Program-made: the position numbers and the translations under genes
Assembly (NCBI GenBank): GCA_040756745.1
Contig: JBFLYO010000014.1
Span: forward strand, 25,101-89,100
DNA from: JBFLYO01 sp040756745
GTDB lineage: Bacteria; Bacteroidota; Ignavibacteria; UBA10030; UBA6906
DNA: 64,000 nt
Direction of reading: 5' to 3'
The notes under the pieces: model-generated
Database searches by the model: none
What the model saw: only the letters and a program-made list of their open reading frames with translations
Told to the model about the DNA's origin: nothing
Shown here: positions 1 through 8,886 of the stretch, piece after piece
How the letters are laid out: every line of letters begins with the position of its first letter
Position numbering within the stretch: position 1 is the stretch's first letter

Positions 1-1246
1 CTTCGTTTCCGTCGCCGTGTACTATCTCGGCAAGCTCGTGCACGTGAAGTTCGAGGAGCGTCAGGAACAGTATTCGCGCCTCACCACGCGTGCGCAGGAG
101 AACCTCTCGGGTATCCGGGTCATCAAGACGTACGTCCGCGAGGCGTATGAGACCGGACTCTTCCGGGCCATGAGCTGGGAGTATCTTAAAAAGAACCTCG
201 TCCTTGCTCGCGTGCAGTCGATTATGTGGCCGCTCATGTTCCTTCTCGTCGGCTTTTCGCTCGTGATCTCTCTCTATTTCGGCGGGATGCGGGTGATCGA
301 CGGCCGTCTGAGCATCGGAACGCTGACCGCCTTCTTTGTTTATCTGGCCATGCTGATCTGGCCGATGATCGCGTTCGGCTGGGTGATCAACATTCTTCAG
401 CAGGGGGCAGCGTCGATGGCACGTCTCACCAGGATCATGGACACGGAGCCGGCGATTCGGGATTCGCAGCGGTCCGACATGCGGATCAGGCCGATGGTGG
501 GACGGATCGAATTCCGCGATGTGACCTTCCGTCATGAGGGTGCACAGACGCCGGCGTTAAAGAACGTGACACTGACTATCCCTGCCGGGACGACGATGGC
601 AGTCGTCGGCTACACGGGCTCCGGCAAGAGCACGCTGGTGAATCTCATCCCGCGGATGTACGACGTGACGGAGGGTCAAATCCTGATCGACGGTACGGAC
701 GTTCGGGACATCCCCCTCGGCGTCCTACGCGGGGCGATCGGGTATGTTCCGCAGGAGACGTTCCTGTTCTCCGACTCGATCGCCGAAAACATCGCGTACG
801 GGGTCGATACCGCCGCAGAGGATGAAGTCCTCGATGCCGCGGAGATTGCTCAGATTGCAAAAGACGTTGAGGGATTCCCCCAGCGTTACGGCACGATGCT
901 CGGGGAACGGGGCATCACCTTGTCGGGGGGGCAGAAGCAGCGGACGAGTATTGCGCGCGCCGTGATGCGCCGCCCCGCAATCCTGATCCTTGATGATGCC
1001 CTTTCCGCTGTCGATACGTATACCGAAGAAGAGATCCTGAAACGCCTCCGGACAGTGATGCGCGGGAGGTCCAGCGTCATCATCAGCCACAGGATCTCCA
1101 CCGTCAAGGAGGCGGACCGGATCGTCGTCCTCCACGAAGGAGCCATCAAGGAAGCGGGCACGCATGATGAGCTTGTGGCGCTCGGCGGGATCTATGCCGA
1201 GCTGCACCAGAAGCAACTCCTGGAGGAGGAACTGGAACAGCTCTGA
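1..1246 (+). CDS. ABC exporter half-transporter, degenerate ATP site (5' partial)
   Basis: The C-terminal part of a fused membrane/ATPase ABC exporter; the frame is open to the left edge, so the true start lies outside. The visible ~414 residues hold the last transmembrane helices, then a nucleotide-binding domain with Walker A GYTGSGKST, signature LSGGQ and Walker B LILDD. The residue after the Walker B aspartate is D instead of the catalytic E (LDDALSAVD). This is typical of one partner of heterodimeric exporters such as BmrC/BmrD. The next gene has the E but an altered signature, so the two should form one heterodimeric efflux pump in the inner membrane. The substrate cannot be told from sequence; drugs or lipids are usual for the family. 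Confidence 0.9.
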   Translation, partial: FVSVAVYYLGKLVHVKFEERQEQYSRLTTRAQENLSGIRVIKTYVREAYETGLFRAMSWEYLKKNLVLARVQSIMWPLMFLLVGFSLVISLYFGGMRVIDGRLSIGTLTAFFVYLAMLIWPMIAFGWVINILQQGAASMARLTRIMDTEPAIRDSQRSDMRIRPMVGRIEFRDVTFRHEGAQTPALKNVTLTIPAGTTMAVVGYTGSGKSTLVNLIPRMYDVTEGQILIDGTDVRDIPLGVLRGAIGYVPQETFLFSDSIAENIAYGVDTAAEDEVLDAAEIAQIAKDVEGFPQRYGTMLGERGITLSGGQKQRTSIARAVMRRPAILILDDALSAVDTYTEEEILKRLRTVMRGRSSVIISHRISTVKEADRIVVLHEGAIKEAGTHDELVALGGIYAELHQKQLLEEELEQL

Positions 1247-1303
1247 TACGCGGCGCGGTGGGACAGTGACGTGCTTCCCCGCAGGACCGATCCAACCAAT
1301 ACC

Positions 1304-3100
1304 ATGCAGGAAGAAGAAATACTCGGCAAGGCATACGACGCACGGCTGATGCGCCGCATGCTCCGCTATCTCCGCCCCTACACCTGGTATGTGGCGCTCG
1401 GCATTGCCCTGAGCATCGCGGTATCGGCCATGGAGGCAGTGCGGCCGTATTTCACCAAGATCGCGGTCGACGTCGACATCGCCCGCGGCGATGGGCACGG
1501 CTTGCTGATGACTACGCTTGCGTTCCTCGGCATCATGTGCCTCCGCGGCGTCCTCCAGTACCTCAACACGTACCTCACGCAGTGGATCGGCCAGCGGACC
1601 ATCTTCGACCTCCGCATGGAAGTGTTCGCCCACCTGCAGCGGCTCGGACTATCGTTCTACGACCGCAACCCGATCGGTCGGCTGATCACGCGGGTCACGA
1701 ACGACGTGGAGGTGCTGAACGAAATGTTCTCCTCCGGCATCGTGATGGTGTTCAGCGACGTCTTCACCATTGTCGGGATCCTCTATTTCATGTTCTCCAT
1801 GAACTGGCAGCTTGCCCTGATCTCGCTGAGCGTGCTGCCGCTGCTGTTCTACGGAACGTTTCTCTTCCGGAAGAAGGCGCGCGAGGCGTACCGGGAGGTA
1901 CGCATTCAGATCGCCCGCATCAACGCGTTCATGCAGGAACACATCACCGGCATGATGGTGGACCAGGTGTTCGGCCGCGAGAAACGATCGTTCGAGCGCT
2001 TCAGCGCGATCAACGGCCTCCACCGCGACGCGAACATCAAGTCGATCTTCTACTACGCGGTGTTCTATCCCGGCGTCGACCTGATCGGCGCGATTGCCGT
2101 CGGCCTGATCATCTGGTATGCCGGCGTGGAAGCGATCGGCGGGGGCGTGACGATCGGCACCGTGATGGCTTTCCTCCAGTTCAATGAGATGTTCTGGCGA
2201 CCGATCCGGGACCTCTCGGAGAAATACAACATCATGCAGACCGCCATGGCATCATCCGAGCGGGTGTTCAAGTTGCTTGACGACCGGACGATCATCGAAG
2301 ACTCCCCCAAGGCGGTCGATCTCACGACGATCAAGGGGGAGATTGAATTTCGGAACGTTTGGTTTGCCTATAATGCCGGCGTCGACGGGCAGGAGCCGGA
2401 ATGGGTGTTGAGGAACGTCTCCTTTACGATCCGTGCCGGAGAGAGCGCGGCATTCGTGGGGCATACCGGCGCCGGGAAGACGACGATTATCAGCCTTCTC
2501 GCCCGGCTGTACGACATCCAGCGCGGGGAAATCCTGATCGACGGGATCAACATCCGTCACATCAGGCAGGAATCGCTCCGCCGGCATATCGCCGTGGTGC
2601 TGCAGGATGTCTTTCTCTTTTCCGGCGACATCGCGTCGAACATCAACCTGGGGAACGGCGACATTACGGAAGATCGGATCCACGCCGCAGCCCGCGTCGT
2701 CGGAGCCCACCGGTTCATTGAACAGCTTCCCGGCCGCTACCGCGCGGAAGTGAAAGAACGGGGCGCGACGCTCTCCGTGGGACAGAAGCAGTTGATTTCC
2801 TTCGCGCGCGCCCTCGCCGTGCATCCGCGAGTGCTGGTGCTGGACGAAGCGACGTCGAGCGTTGATACGGAAACAGAGCTGCTGATCCAGAACGCGATCA
2901 AGAAGCTCCTGCAGGGACGGACCTCGATCGTGATCGCCCACCGCCTCTCGACGATCCAGTCGGCCACCAAGATCATCGTCATGCACAAGGGGGAGGTCCG
3001 GGAGATGGGAACCCACCAGGAACTGCTGGCACTGGGAGGGATCTATCGCCGGCTCTACGAGCTGCAGTACAAGGAGCAGGAGATCGCCCGCCGGGCGTGA
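1304..3100 (+). CDS. ABC exporter half-transporter, catalytic partner
   Basis: About 598 residues: an exporter-type six-helix membrane domain (roughly residues 20-310) followed by an ATPase domain with Walker A GHTGAGKTT, signature LSVGQ in place of LSGGQ, and Walker B LVLDEATSSVD with the catalytic glutamate. The LSVGQ signature and intact E complement the degenerate Walker B of the upstream gene, which is the expected division in a heterodimeric exporter. ATG at 1304 is chosen because MQEEEILGKAYD fits the family N-terminus; a GTG at 1271 in the same frame would add 11 residues. The 57-bp gap to the upstream gene suggests one transcript. Confidence 0.9.
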   Translation: MQEEEILGKAYDARLMRRMLRYLRPYTWYVALGIALSIAVSAMEAVRPYFTKIAVDVDIARGDGHGLLMTTLAFLGIMCLRGVLQYLNTYLTQWIGQRTIFDLRMEVFAHLQRLGLSFYDRNPIGRLITRVTNDVEVLNEMFSSGIVMVFSDVFTIVGILYFMFSMNWQLALISLSVLPLLFYGTFLFRKKAREAYREVRIQIARINAFMQEHITGMMVDQVFGREKRSFERFSAINGLHRDANIKSIFYYAVFYPGVDLIGAIAVGLIIWYAGVEAIGGGVTIGTVMAFLQFNEMFWRPIRDLSEKYNIMQTAMASSERVFKLLDDRTIIEDSPKAVDLTTIKGEIEFRNVWFAYNAGVDGQEPEWVLRNVSFTIRAGESAAFVGHTGAGKTTIISLLARLYDIQRGEILIDGINIRHIRQESLRRHIAVVLQDVFLFSGDIASNINLGNGDITEDRIHAAARVVGAHRFIEQLPGRYRAEVKERGATLSVGQKQLISFARALAVHPRVLVLDEATSSVDTETELLIQNAIKKLLQGRTSIVIAHRLSTIQSATKIIVMHKGEVREMGTHQELLALGGIYRRLYELQYKEQEIARRA

Positions 3101-3109
3101 CCTTCCGCA

Positions 3110-3140
3110 TTGCAACTGTTCCCCCCGTTCAGTATGTTGC
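3110..3140 (+). promoter_or_regulatory. candidate Bacteroidota-type promoter for fbp
   Basis: TTG at 3110-3112, 20 bases, then TATGTTGC at 3133-3140, followed 64 bases later by the fbp start. The -7 element deviates from TAnnTTTG at one core position. Spacing matches the other promoter candidates in this window. Confidence 0.4.
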
Positions 3141-3203
3141 CGGACACTCCCCCGCCCCGCGGCGCCATGGGCGCTGCTTCACACCGTTGACAGGGAATCA
3201 GCC

Positions 3204-4226
3204 ATGACCACGCATACGCCGGGCGCCTCGAAGTTCATGACGCTGGAGCGCCACATCATGGAAGGGGAGCGCCTCCATCCCGAAGCCACTGGTAAGTTCT
3301 CCTCCCTCTTGCACGGCCTTTCGCTTGCCGCGAAACTCGTGTGGCGCGAAGTCACCAAGGCGGGGCTGGTTAACATCCTGGGAAAGACCGACCGGATGAA
3401 CATCAGCGGCGACGTGGTGAAGAAGCTGGATGAATTCGCTGACCAGACGATCTACAAAGCCATGGACCACGGCGGGGATCTCTGCGTCATGGCGTCCGAG
3501 GAGAATGAAGACATCCTGCAGATCCCGGACGACTACCCGCACGGGAAATACGTCCTCATTTATGATCCGCTGGATGGTTCGGGGAACATCGACGCGAATG
3601 TCACGATCGGCACGATCTTCTCTGTGTACGCACGCGTGACCGAATCGGGGATGGGGACGCTTGAAGACGTGCTCCAGCCGGGACACCGGCAGGTGGCGGC
3701 GGGGTATATCCTGTTCGGATCAAGCATGATGTTCGTCTACTGCACCGGGCACGGCGTGCACGGGTTCACCCTTGATCCGAGTGTCGGCGAGTTTCTCCTG
3801 TCGCACGAGGATATCAAGATTCCGAAGCGGGGGTCCATCTACAGCGTGAATGAGGGGAACTACGAACGGTGGGCGCCCCCGATAAAAAAGTACATCCAGT
3901 ATCTGAAGGAAGAGGATTCCCCGACCGGCCGACCCTATTCTTCGCGATACATCGGCTCACTGGTGGCCGACGTTCATCGCACGATGCTGTACGGCGGCAT
4001 CTATTGCTACCCGGGGGACACGAAGAACACGAACGGGAAACTCCGACTCATGTACGAGAACAATCCACTGGCCTTCATCATCGAGAACGCGGGGGGAGCC
4101 GCTTCCGACGGCCGCCGGCGGATCCTGGACATCAAGCCGACGTCACTCCACCAGCGAACACCCCTGTTCATCGGGAGCAGGGAGGATGTCCGCATCGCCG
4201 AGGAGTTTCTTGCTGGTATGCGGTAA
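3204..4226 (+). CDS. fbp: class 1 fructose-1,6-bisphosphatase
   Basis: Hydrolyses fructose-1,6-bisphosphate to fructose-6-phosphate and phosphate, the committing step of gluconeogenesis, in the cytoplasm. The 340-residue length is normal for class 1 enzymes. The metal-binding signature YDPLDGSGNIDANVTIGTIF is present near residue 120, with the upstream acidic MASEENED stretch that contributes metal ligands. The substrate-binding LRLMYENNPLAFIIE region is near the C-terminus. It stands alone, with its own promoter candidate upstream and a strong hairpin terminator at 4273-4302 downstream. Confidence 0.96.
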   Translation: MTTHTPGASKFMTLERHIMEGERLHPEATGKFSSLLHGLSLAAKLVWREVTKAGLVNILGKTDRMNISGDVVKKLDEFADQTIYKAMDHGGDLCVMASEENEDILQIPDDYPHGKYVLIYDPLDGSGNIDANVTIGTIFSVYARVTESGMGTLEDVLQPGHRQVAAGYILFGSSMMFVYCTGHGVHGFTLDPSVGEFLLSHEDIKIPKRGSIYSVNEGNYERWAPPIKKYIQYLKEEDSPTGRPYSSRYIGSLVADVHRTMLYGGIYCYPGDTKNTNGKLRLMYENNPLAFIIENAGGAASDGRRRILDIKPTSLHQRTPLFIGSREDVRIAEEFLAGMR

Positions 4227-4272
4227 GAGGAAGGCGCCTTGACGCGGCACACATGCGAGGGTAATAAACGAG

Positions 4273-4302
4273 ATAACCCCGGCCGATTCCGACCGGGGTT
4301 AT
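4273..4302. terminator. bidirectional hairpin between convergent genes
   Basis: A perfect 10-bp stem ATAACCCCGG (4273-4282) / CCGGGGTTAT (4293-4302) with a 10-base loop, between the convergent ends of fbp (+) and the YbgF-like gene (-). The AT at the outer end of each arm gives a short U/A tract on both strands, so it can serve both. Confidence 0.75.
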
Positions 4303-4325
4303 TCGTACGAATGAACTACAAAATC

Positions 4326-5024
4326 CTATCTCAGCTTGGCGAGTTTGTCTTTCGCCTTCTCGACGATATCGCTCGCGGGATACGTGCTCACGACCTTGTC
4401 ATAGGCCTCGCGTGCTGCGGCTTTGTCGCCCAGCGCAGCGTAAGCGTTGCCGATCATCAGTTGCGCGTAGGGGCGCTTACCCGAGCCCTCGTAGCCGAGC
4501 ACGGTTTCAAACTGCCTGATCGCGTCGTTGTACCTCCTCATCCCGTAGTATGACTCGCCGATCCAGTAATGGCAGTTGTCGGCCAGCTTGTTGTCCGCGC
4601 CTGCCTGCAGGATCCCTTCGAACTGCTGGATCGCATCCTGGAAGTTTCTCTGCCTGAACTGATCGAGCGCTGCACTGTATGCCGACGTGAGATCTCCGGA
4701 CGGCGTTACCGGCGCAGGGGTCGCCTTCGGCGCAGCGCTCGCCTCGGCGAGCTTGGTCTCGAGCTCGGCATTCCGGCCGGTGAGACTCCGGTTCTCGGCC
4801 GCCATCGCATCGAGCTGTTCCTTCATCCGCCTGTTCTCATTCTTCAGACTATCGATGCGGTATTCGAGGCTTGCAGTGGGTGAAGCTTCCGGCGGTGTTT
4901 CCCACTCGTCCATGGTTTCTTCTTCTGACGCACATCCTGCCGCAAGTACCCCCAGACCCAGGGCAATGAAGCCGGGGATCAGGAACAGTCGCACATTACG
5001 AGCATTCCGTGGGTCGTTGCTCAT
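4326..5024 (-). CDS. YbgF/CpoB-like coiled-coil TPR lipoprotein
   Basis: A 232-residue predicted lipoprotein. After a hydrophobic signal, the lipobox LAAGC is followed by an acidic linker, a coiled coil (about residues 55-95, heptads around YRIDSLKNENRRMKEQLDAM) and C-terminal TPR repeats (FQDAIQQFEGIL, YNDAIRQFETVL, KAAAREAYDKVV). This order is that of YbgF/CpoB, a periplasmic partner of the Tol-Pal system that links envelope constriction and peptidoglycan synthesis. No tol or pal genes are adjacent, so the exact role is inferred. The start at 5024 is chosen for the strong AAGGAGAG 7-8 bases upstream and for the signal peptide; an upstream in-frame start would add an implausible leader. Confidence 0.8.
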   Translation of the reverse strand: MSNDPRNARNVRLFLIPGFIALGLGVLAAGCASEEETMDEWETPPEASPTASLEYRIDSLKNENRRMKEQLDAMAAENRSLTGRNAELETKLAEASAAPKATPAPVTPSGDLTSAYSAALDQFRQRNFQDAIQQFEGILQAGADNKLADNCHYWIGESYYGMRRYNDAIRQFETVLGYEGSGKRPYAQLMIGNAYAALGDKAAAREAYDKVVSTYPASDIVEKAKDKLAKLR

Positions 5025-5059
5025 GGGTCCTCTCCTTTTCCTATGGTTGTAAATTCCGC

Positions 5060-5090
5060 CTAATGTATCAAACGATAGGGGGAATGTCAA
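5060..5090 (-). promoter_or_regulatory. promoter of the YbgF-like gene
   Basis: On the minus strand TTG (5090-5088), 20 bases, then TACATTAG (5067-5060). Predicted transcript start is near 5053, about 30 bases before the start codon. It is back-to-back with the + strand promoter at 5116-5146. Confidence 0.55.
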
Positions 5091-5115
5091 GACGGCCAGC
5101 AGCGGCGAACCCACC

Positions 5116-5146
5116 TTGTTATTCAGAGCTCAGAGTGGTATATTTT
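5116..5146 (+). promoter_or_regulatory. promoter of the envelope operon
   Basis: TTG (5116-5118), 20 bases, TATATTTT (5139-5146); the GTG start at 5170 follows at a normal leader distance. The 13-mer AGAGTGGTATATT at 5132-5144 recurs at 24372-24384 in another promoter candidate. Confidence 0.55.
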
Positions 5147-5169
5147 TTGACGACAGAAGAGGAAGTCAC

Positions 5170-6906
5170 GTGCTGAGACAATGGTGGCGTGCGATGCGGG
5201 CGGCGACGGCGCTGGCAGGGGCGGCCGCCGTGATCACTGCAGGGTGCGGCTCGACGGGGCCTGCTGCTGGCGACGCGGAGAAGACGGGCCTGCCGCGGGA
5301 AGTGACGGCGATGCAACATGAGGAGGCGCTCCGGCATTTCATCGACGGCTCCGTCTTTGAGATGAAGGGGGAATACGCGCAGGCGGCGCTCGAATATCAA
5401 GAAGCGCTCCGGTATGAAAAGAACCACGCAATGTTCTTTGCGCTCGCCAAGTGCTACAGTGCGCTGAATAAGTCCGCGCTCGCCATTGAGGCCGGCCGGG
5501 AGGCGGTCCGCCTCGCCCCCGAGAACTATGACTACCGGCGCCTCCTGGCGGAAGTCATGAACAATGCGTTCGATTTCGACGGCGCTGCGGAACAGTACGA
5601 GGCGCTCATTGCGCGCGATTCGTCCCGCATGGACGCCTGGTATAACCTCGCCCGCGTCTATCAGAACCGCAAGCCCCTGAAAGCCCTCGACATCTACTGG
5701 AAAATGACCGCCCGCTTCGGGCCGGAATGGGAAGTCCTCCTCCAGACCGCCGAGCTCTGCAGCAAGCTCGGCAAACATGACAGCGCTGCCTCTGCCCTCC
5801 GGCAGATGACCGAACTCGACCCCGGGAACAGGGAACTCAAACGCACCCTGGCGCACACCTACCTCCGGGCAGAACAGCTTAACAATGCCCTCGCGGTCTA
5901 TTCCGTACTCCACGAAATTGATTCATCCAACCTGGAATACCAGGCGGAGATTGCGGGCATCTGGCTCCAGAAAAAGGAGTACGACCGGGCGACACGGGAG
6001 TTTGAAACAATCCTCGGACAGGATACCTTGTCGGTCGACGTGAAGGTCCATATCGGAGAGCTCTACTTCGATCAGCTCCAGAAGGACTCCACGCTCATTC
6101 CGGTGAGCCGGAGGATCTTTGAGCGGATCCGGGATGCTCATCCGGACGACTGGCGCCCGTACTGGTTTCTGGGGGGCATTGCATCCGCAGAACAGGATGA
6201 TTCGCTCACGGTGTTGAATTTCCGCAAGGTCACCGAGCTGGCAAGCTGGAACGCCAACGGATGGGTCTTCCTGAGCGCGGTGTATCTGAACAAAAACAAC
6301 TTTGCGGCGAGCGTCCCCATCCTGGAGTCTGCGGTCAGGGCGGTTCCAGACGATTTCCGCGTGAATTTCTTCCTCGGCGTTGCCTACAGCCGCGTCGGCC
6401 GCAATGAAGACGCCGCGCGCGTCCTCGAACGTGCCCGGCAGATCAACCCGAAGGACGTCGACGCCATCGGACAGCTGGCGCTGGTCTATGAAGGACTCAA
6501 GAAGCTGGACGAAAGCGACAGTCTGTACGAGGAGGCGCTCCGGATCAACCCGGATAACCACTTGATCCTCAACAACTACGGCTACAGTCTGGCGGAACGG
6601 GGCATCCAGCTTGATCGTGCGCTCGATATGGCGCGTAAGGCCGTCGAAGCGCAGCCGGACAACACGTCGTATCTCGACACGATCGGATGGGTGTACTTCC
6701 GTCTTGGCCGCTACCGCGAGGCAGAGCAGTATATCAGCAAGGCGATCGCGAAAGGAGACGCCAGCGCCGTCATACTCGAACACCTCGGGGATGTCTATTT
6801 CAAGTTGAACGAGACCGAGCGGGCCGTCGAGCAATGGAATGCTGCGCTGAAGCTCGATGCGAACAACACAGGCCTCCGGGAGAAGATCGCCCGCCGGTCG
6901 CTATGA
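5170..6906 (+). CDS. large TPR-repeat lipoprotein
   Basis: A 578-residue predicted lipoprotein (GTG start at 5170; lipobox ITAGC with Cys at residue 26) made almost entirely of tetratricopeptide repeats, for example AQAALEYQEALRYEKNHA and NEDAARVLERARQINPKD. TPR arrays are protein-binding scaffolds; anchored in the outer membrane facing the periplasm this would organise an envelope complex. Its stop overlaps the start of the DUF4292 gene (ATGA at 6903-6906), so the two are translationally coupled. GTG 5170 is preferred to TTG 5116 because it follows a purine-rich stretch and gives a proper signal peptide; TTG 5116 is part of the promoter. Partner unknown. Confidence 0.85.
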   Translation: MLRQWWRAMRAATALAGAAAVITAGCGSTGPAAGDAEKTGLPREVTAMQHEEALRHFIDGSVFEMKGEYAQAALEYQEALRYEKNHAMFFALAKCYSALNKSALAIEAGREAVRLAPENYDYRRLLAEVMNNAFDFDGAAEQYEALIARDSSRMDAWYNLARVYQNRKPLKALDIYWKMTARFGPEWEVLLQTAELCSKLGKHDSAASALRQMTELDPGNRELKRTLAHTYLRAEQLNNALAVYSVLHEIDSSNLEYQAEIAGIWLQKKEYDRATREFETILGQDTLSVDVKVHIGELYFDQLQKDSTLIPVSRRIFERIRDAHPDDWRPYWFLGGIASAEQDDSLTVLNFRKVTELASWNANGWVFLSAVYLNKNNFAASVPILESAVRAVPDDFRVNFFLGVAYSRVGRNEDAARVLERARQINPKDVDAIGQLALVYEGLKKLDESDSLYEEALRINPDNHLILNNYGYSLAERGIQLDRALDMARKAVEAQPDNTSYLDTIGWVYFRLGRYREAEQYISKAIAKGDASAVILEHLGDVYFKLNETERAVEQWNAALKLDANNTGLREKIARRSL

Positions 6907-7679
6907 GCGACTTCAGTCAGCGCGCCACGGTGCTGGGGGTGGGCATGCTCCTCGTCGCCTCCTGCGGACCGTCGTCCTCCGTCCTCGTGAACGACCTGCG
7001 CGACCTTCCCGCCGACGTCCTGGCGGCGCGCCTGCACGCGCGTGACGGGCGCATCACCAGCATGACGGGGAAGGGAAGCGTGCTGTTTGAAGGACCAGAG
7101 GCGTCGGGGTCGGCGTACTTCTCCATGGCGCTGAAGAAGCCCGATTCGCTGCTGATTATGCTGGAAGGTCCGTTCGGCATCGATGCGGGGTTCCTCTTCC
7201 TCAGTCGGGCGAAGTACGTGATGTACAATTCCATGGAAAACAGAGCCGTGACCGGCGTCCCGACGCCGGAAACAATTCGCGGGACGATCCCGGTCGAGCT
7301 CACGGCGGAACAGATCCTCACAATGTTCAGGGGCGGGTTCACGCTTCCGGATACTTCGCCCTCCGCATACGTGCTGGAGGACGGTGCGGTCCGCGCCGAG
7401 TACATCGTGCGGGGTGAGCGGCAGACGTTCTGGGTCGATCCGCAGGACAACCTCGTTGTCCGTTACGAAGCGCGCGACCGGTCCGAGGCGCTGCAGATCG
7501 AAGCGACGGCCTCGCGCGTGACCCAACAGGACGGCGTTGCCGCCCCGAGGCGCGTGACCGTCCGCTTTCCCTCCCGCGGTCAACGCGTCAGTATCTCGTA
7601 CAGCTCCCTCGAGCTCAATCCGGCGCACGCCTCGCTGGAGTACACGCTGCCTGCCAATGCCCGCATCACGATCCGGTGA
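6903..7679 (+). CDS. DUF4292 / LolB-like outer-membrane lipoprotein
   Basis: 258 residues starting at the ATGA overlap with the upstream stop. An N-terminal signal ends in the lipobox VASC. The body shows the DUF4292 pattern: an LHARDGRITSMTGKGSVLFE strand region, then IMLEGPFGIDAGFLFLSR and a C-terminal FPSRGQRVSISYSSLELNP. DUF4292 proteins of Bacteroidota are structurally related to LolA/LolB carriers, so a role in lipoprotein or lipid handling at the outer membrane is plausible but is inference. It sits between a TPR lipoprotein and an EnvC-like protein, which fits an envelope-biogenesis operon. Confidence 0.75.
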   Translation: MSDFSQRATVLGVGMLLVASCGPSSSVLVNDLRDLPADVLAARLHARDGRITSMTGKGSVLFEGPEASGSAYFSMALKKPDSLLIMLEGPFGIDAGFLFLSRAKYVMYNSMENRAVTGVPTPETIRGTIPVELTAEQILTMFRGGFTLPDTSPSAYVLEDGAVRAEYIVRGERQTFWVDPQDNLVVRYEARDRSEALQIEATASRVTQQDGVAAPRRVTVRFPSRGQRVSISYSSLELNPAHASLEYTLPANARITIR

Positions 7680-7686
7680 CCCTGCA

Positions 7687-8886
7687 GTGCGATCCGCCGT
7701 ACGACATTTCCTCTTCCTCGTGATCGGCGCGCTCCTGGTCCGGCCGGCGGCGGCCCAGGATGAGATCGCCAAACGCCAGGCGGAGTTGAACTCCATCCGC
7801 GACCAGATCAAGGCGTACGAGGAAAAGATTCGCGAACAGCAACGCTCGGAACGCGCCACCCTGGAGCTCCTCGATACCTACGACAAGAAGGGGACACTTG
7901 TACGCAGCCTCATCAGCCGGCTGCGGGCACAGGAGCAGGAACTGAAAAAGCGGATTGAAACGACCAGGCGGAGCATGTCCCGGCTTGAATCGCAGCTCAG
8001 CTTCCTGAAACAGCAGTACGCTGCCTACGTGACGTCCGTCTATCGGACGGGCAGGACGCGGGATCTTGAACTCCTTCTCTCGTCTTCCTCGATCAATCAG
8101 TTCTACATCCGGAACGAATACCTCAGGCGGTTTGCCGACCAACGCAGACGCGACGCAGAGCACATTGCCGCCAAGAAAAAAGAGGTTGAGGATGTCCAGG
8201 CCCAGCTGCACATTCAGTTGAGCGAGGAGCAACGACTGATCGCGGAAAAGGGTGCGGAGGAGGAGCGGCTGGCGGAACTCGCAGCGGACCGCCGCGATGC
8301 GCTTGCGCGTATCAGGAAGGACAAGCGGCTGATGCAGCGCGAGATCGAACGGCAGATGAGGGCGGCGCAGGACCTGGAAGACATGATCGCCAAGCTCATC
8401 GAAGCGGAACGGATCAGAAAGGAGAAAGAGGCAGAGCTCGCGCGGAAATCAAAACTTGCGGTGCCGCCGACGACCGCGAGCGTGTTCGATCAGAAAAAGG
8501 GGAGGCTGCGCTGGCCGGTCAACGAGGGAACGATCGTAGCGCGCTTCGGCAACCAGAAGCATCCGACGCTCAAGACCATCACCCTCAACACAGGCATCGA
8601 TATCGCCGTCAAAGCCGGGACGCCGGTGGCCACGGTCGCGGACGGTGAAGTCGCCAAGATCTGGTGGCTCCCCTCATACGGGAACCTCGTGATCGTCGAC
8701 CACAGCGGCGGATACCGGACCGTGTATACGCATCTTGCGGAAATTCAGGCGGCGGAGGGGACCAGGGTGAAGGAGGGAGATGTGATCGGGTACACGGGGG
8801 AGACGCTGAACGGACCGCGCCTGCACTTCGAGCTGTGGAAAGGCAAGGAAAAACAAAACCCCGAGCAGTGGCTGGGCCGGCCGTGA
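7687..8886 (+). CDS. EnvC-like murein hydrolase activator (degenerate LytM/M23)
   Basis: About 399 residues: a signal peptide ending AAAQ, a long coiled coil (about residues 20-240, rich in E/K/R/Q) and a C-terminal M23/LytM domain (about 275-395). In active M23 peptidases the first zinc ligand is the His of an HxxxD motif; here that site reads NTGID, so the ligand is Asn. The later YTHL and RLHFELW motifs remain. A coiled coil plus degenerate LytM is the layout of EnvC, which activates amidases for daughter-cell separation instead of cutting peptidoglycan. GTG 7687 gives a clean signal peptide; ATG 7657 in frame would overlap the upstream gene by 23 bases. The stop overlaps the next start. 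Confidence 0.85.
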   Translation: MRSAVRHFLFLVIGALLVRPAAAQDEIAKRQAELNSIRDQIKAYEEKIREQQRSERATLELLDTYDKKGTLVRSLISRLRAQEQELKKRIETTRRSMSRLESQLSFLKQQYAAYVTSVYRTGRTRDLELLLSSSSINQFYIRNEYLRRFADQRRRDAEHIAAKKKEVEDVQAQLHIQLSEEQRLIAEKGAEEERLAELAADRRDALARIRKDKRLMQREIERQMRAAQDLEDMIAKLIEAERIRKEKEAELARKSKLAVPPTTASVFDQKKGRLRWPVNEGTIVARFGNQKHPTLKTITLNTGIDIAVKAGTPVATVADGEVAKIWWLPSYGNLVIVDHSGGYRTVYTHLAEIQAAEGTRVKEGDVIGYTGETLNGPRLHFELWKGKEKQNPEQWLGRP

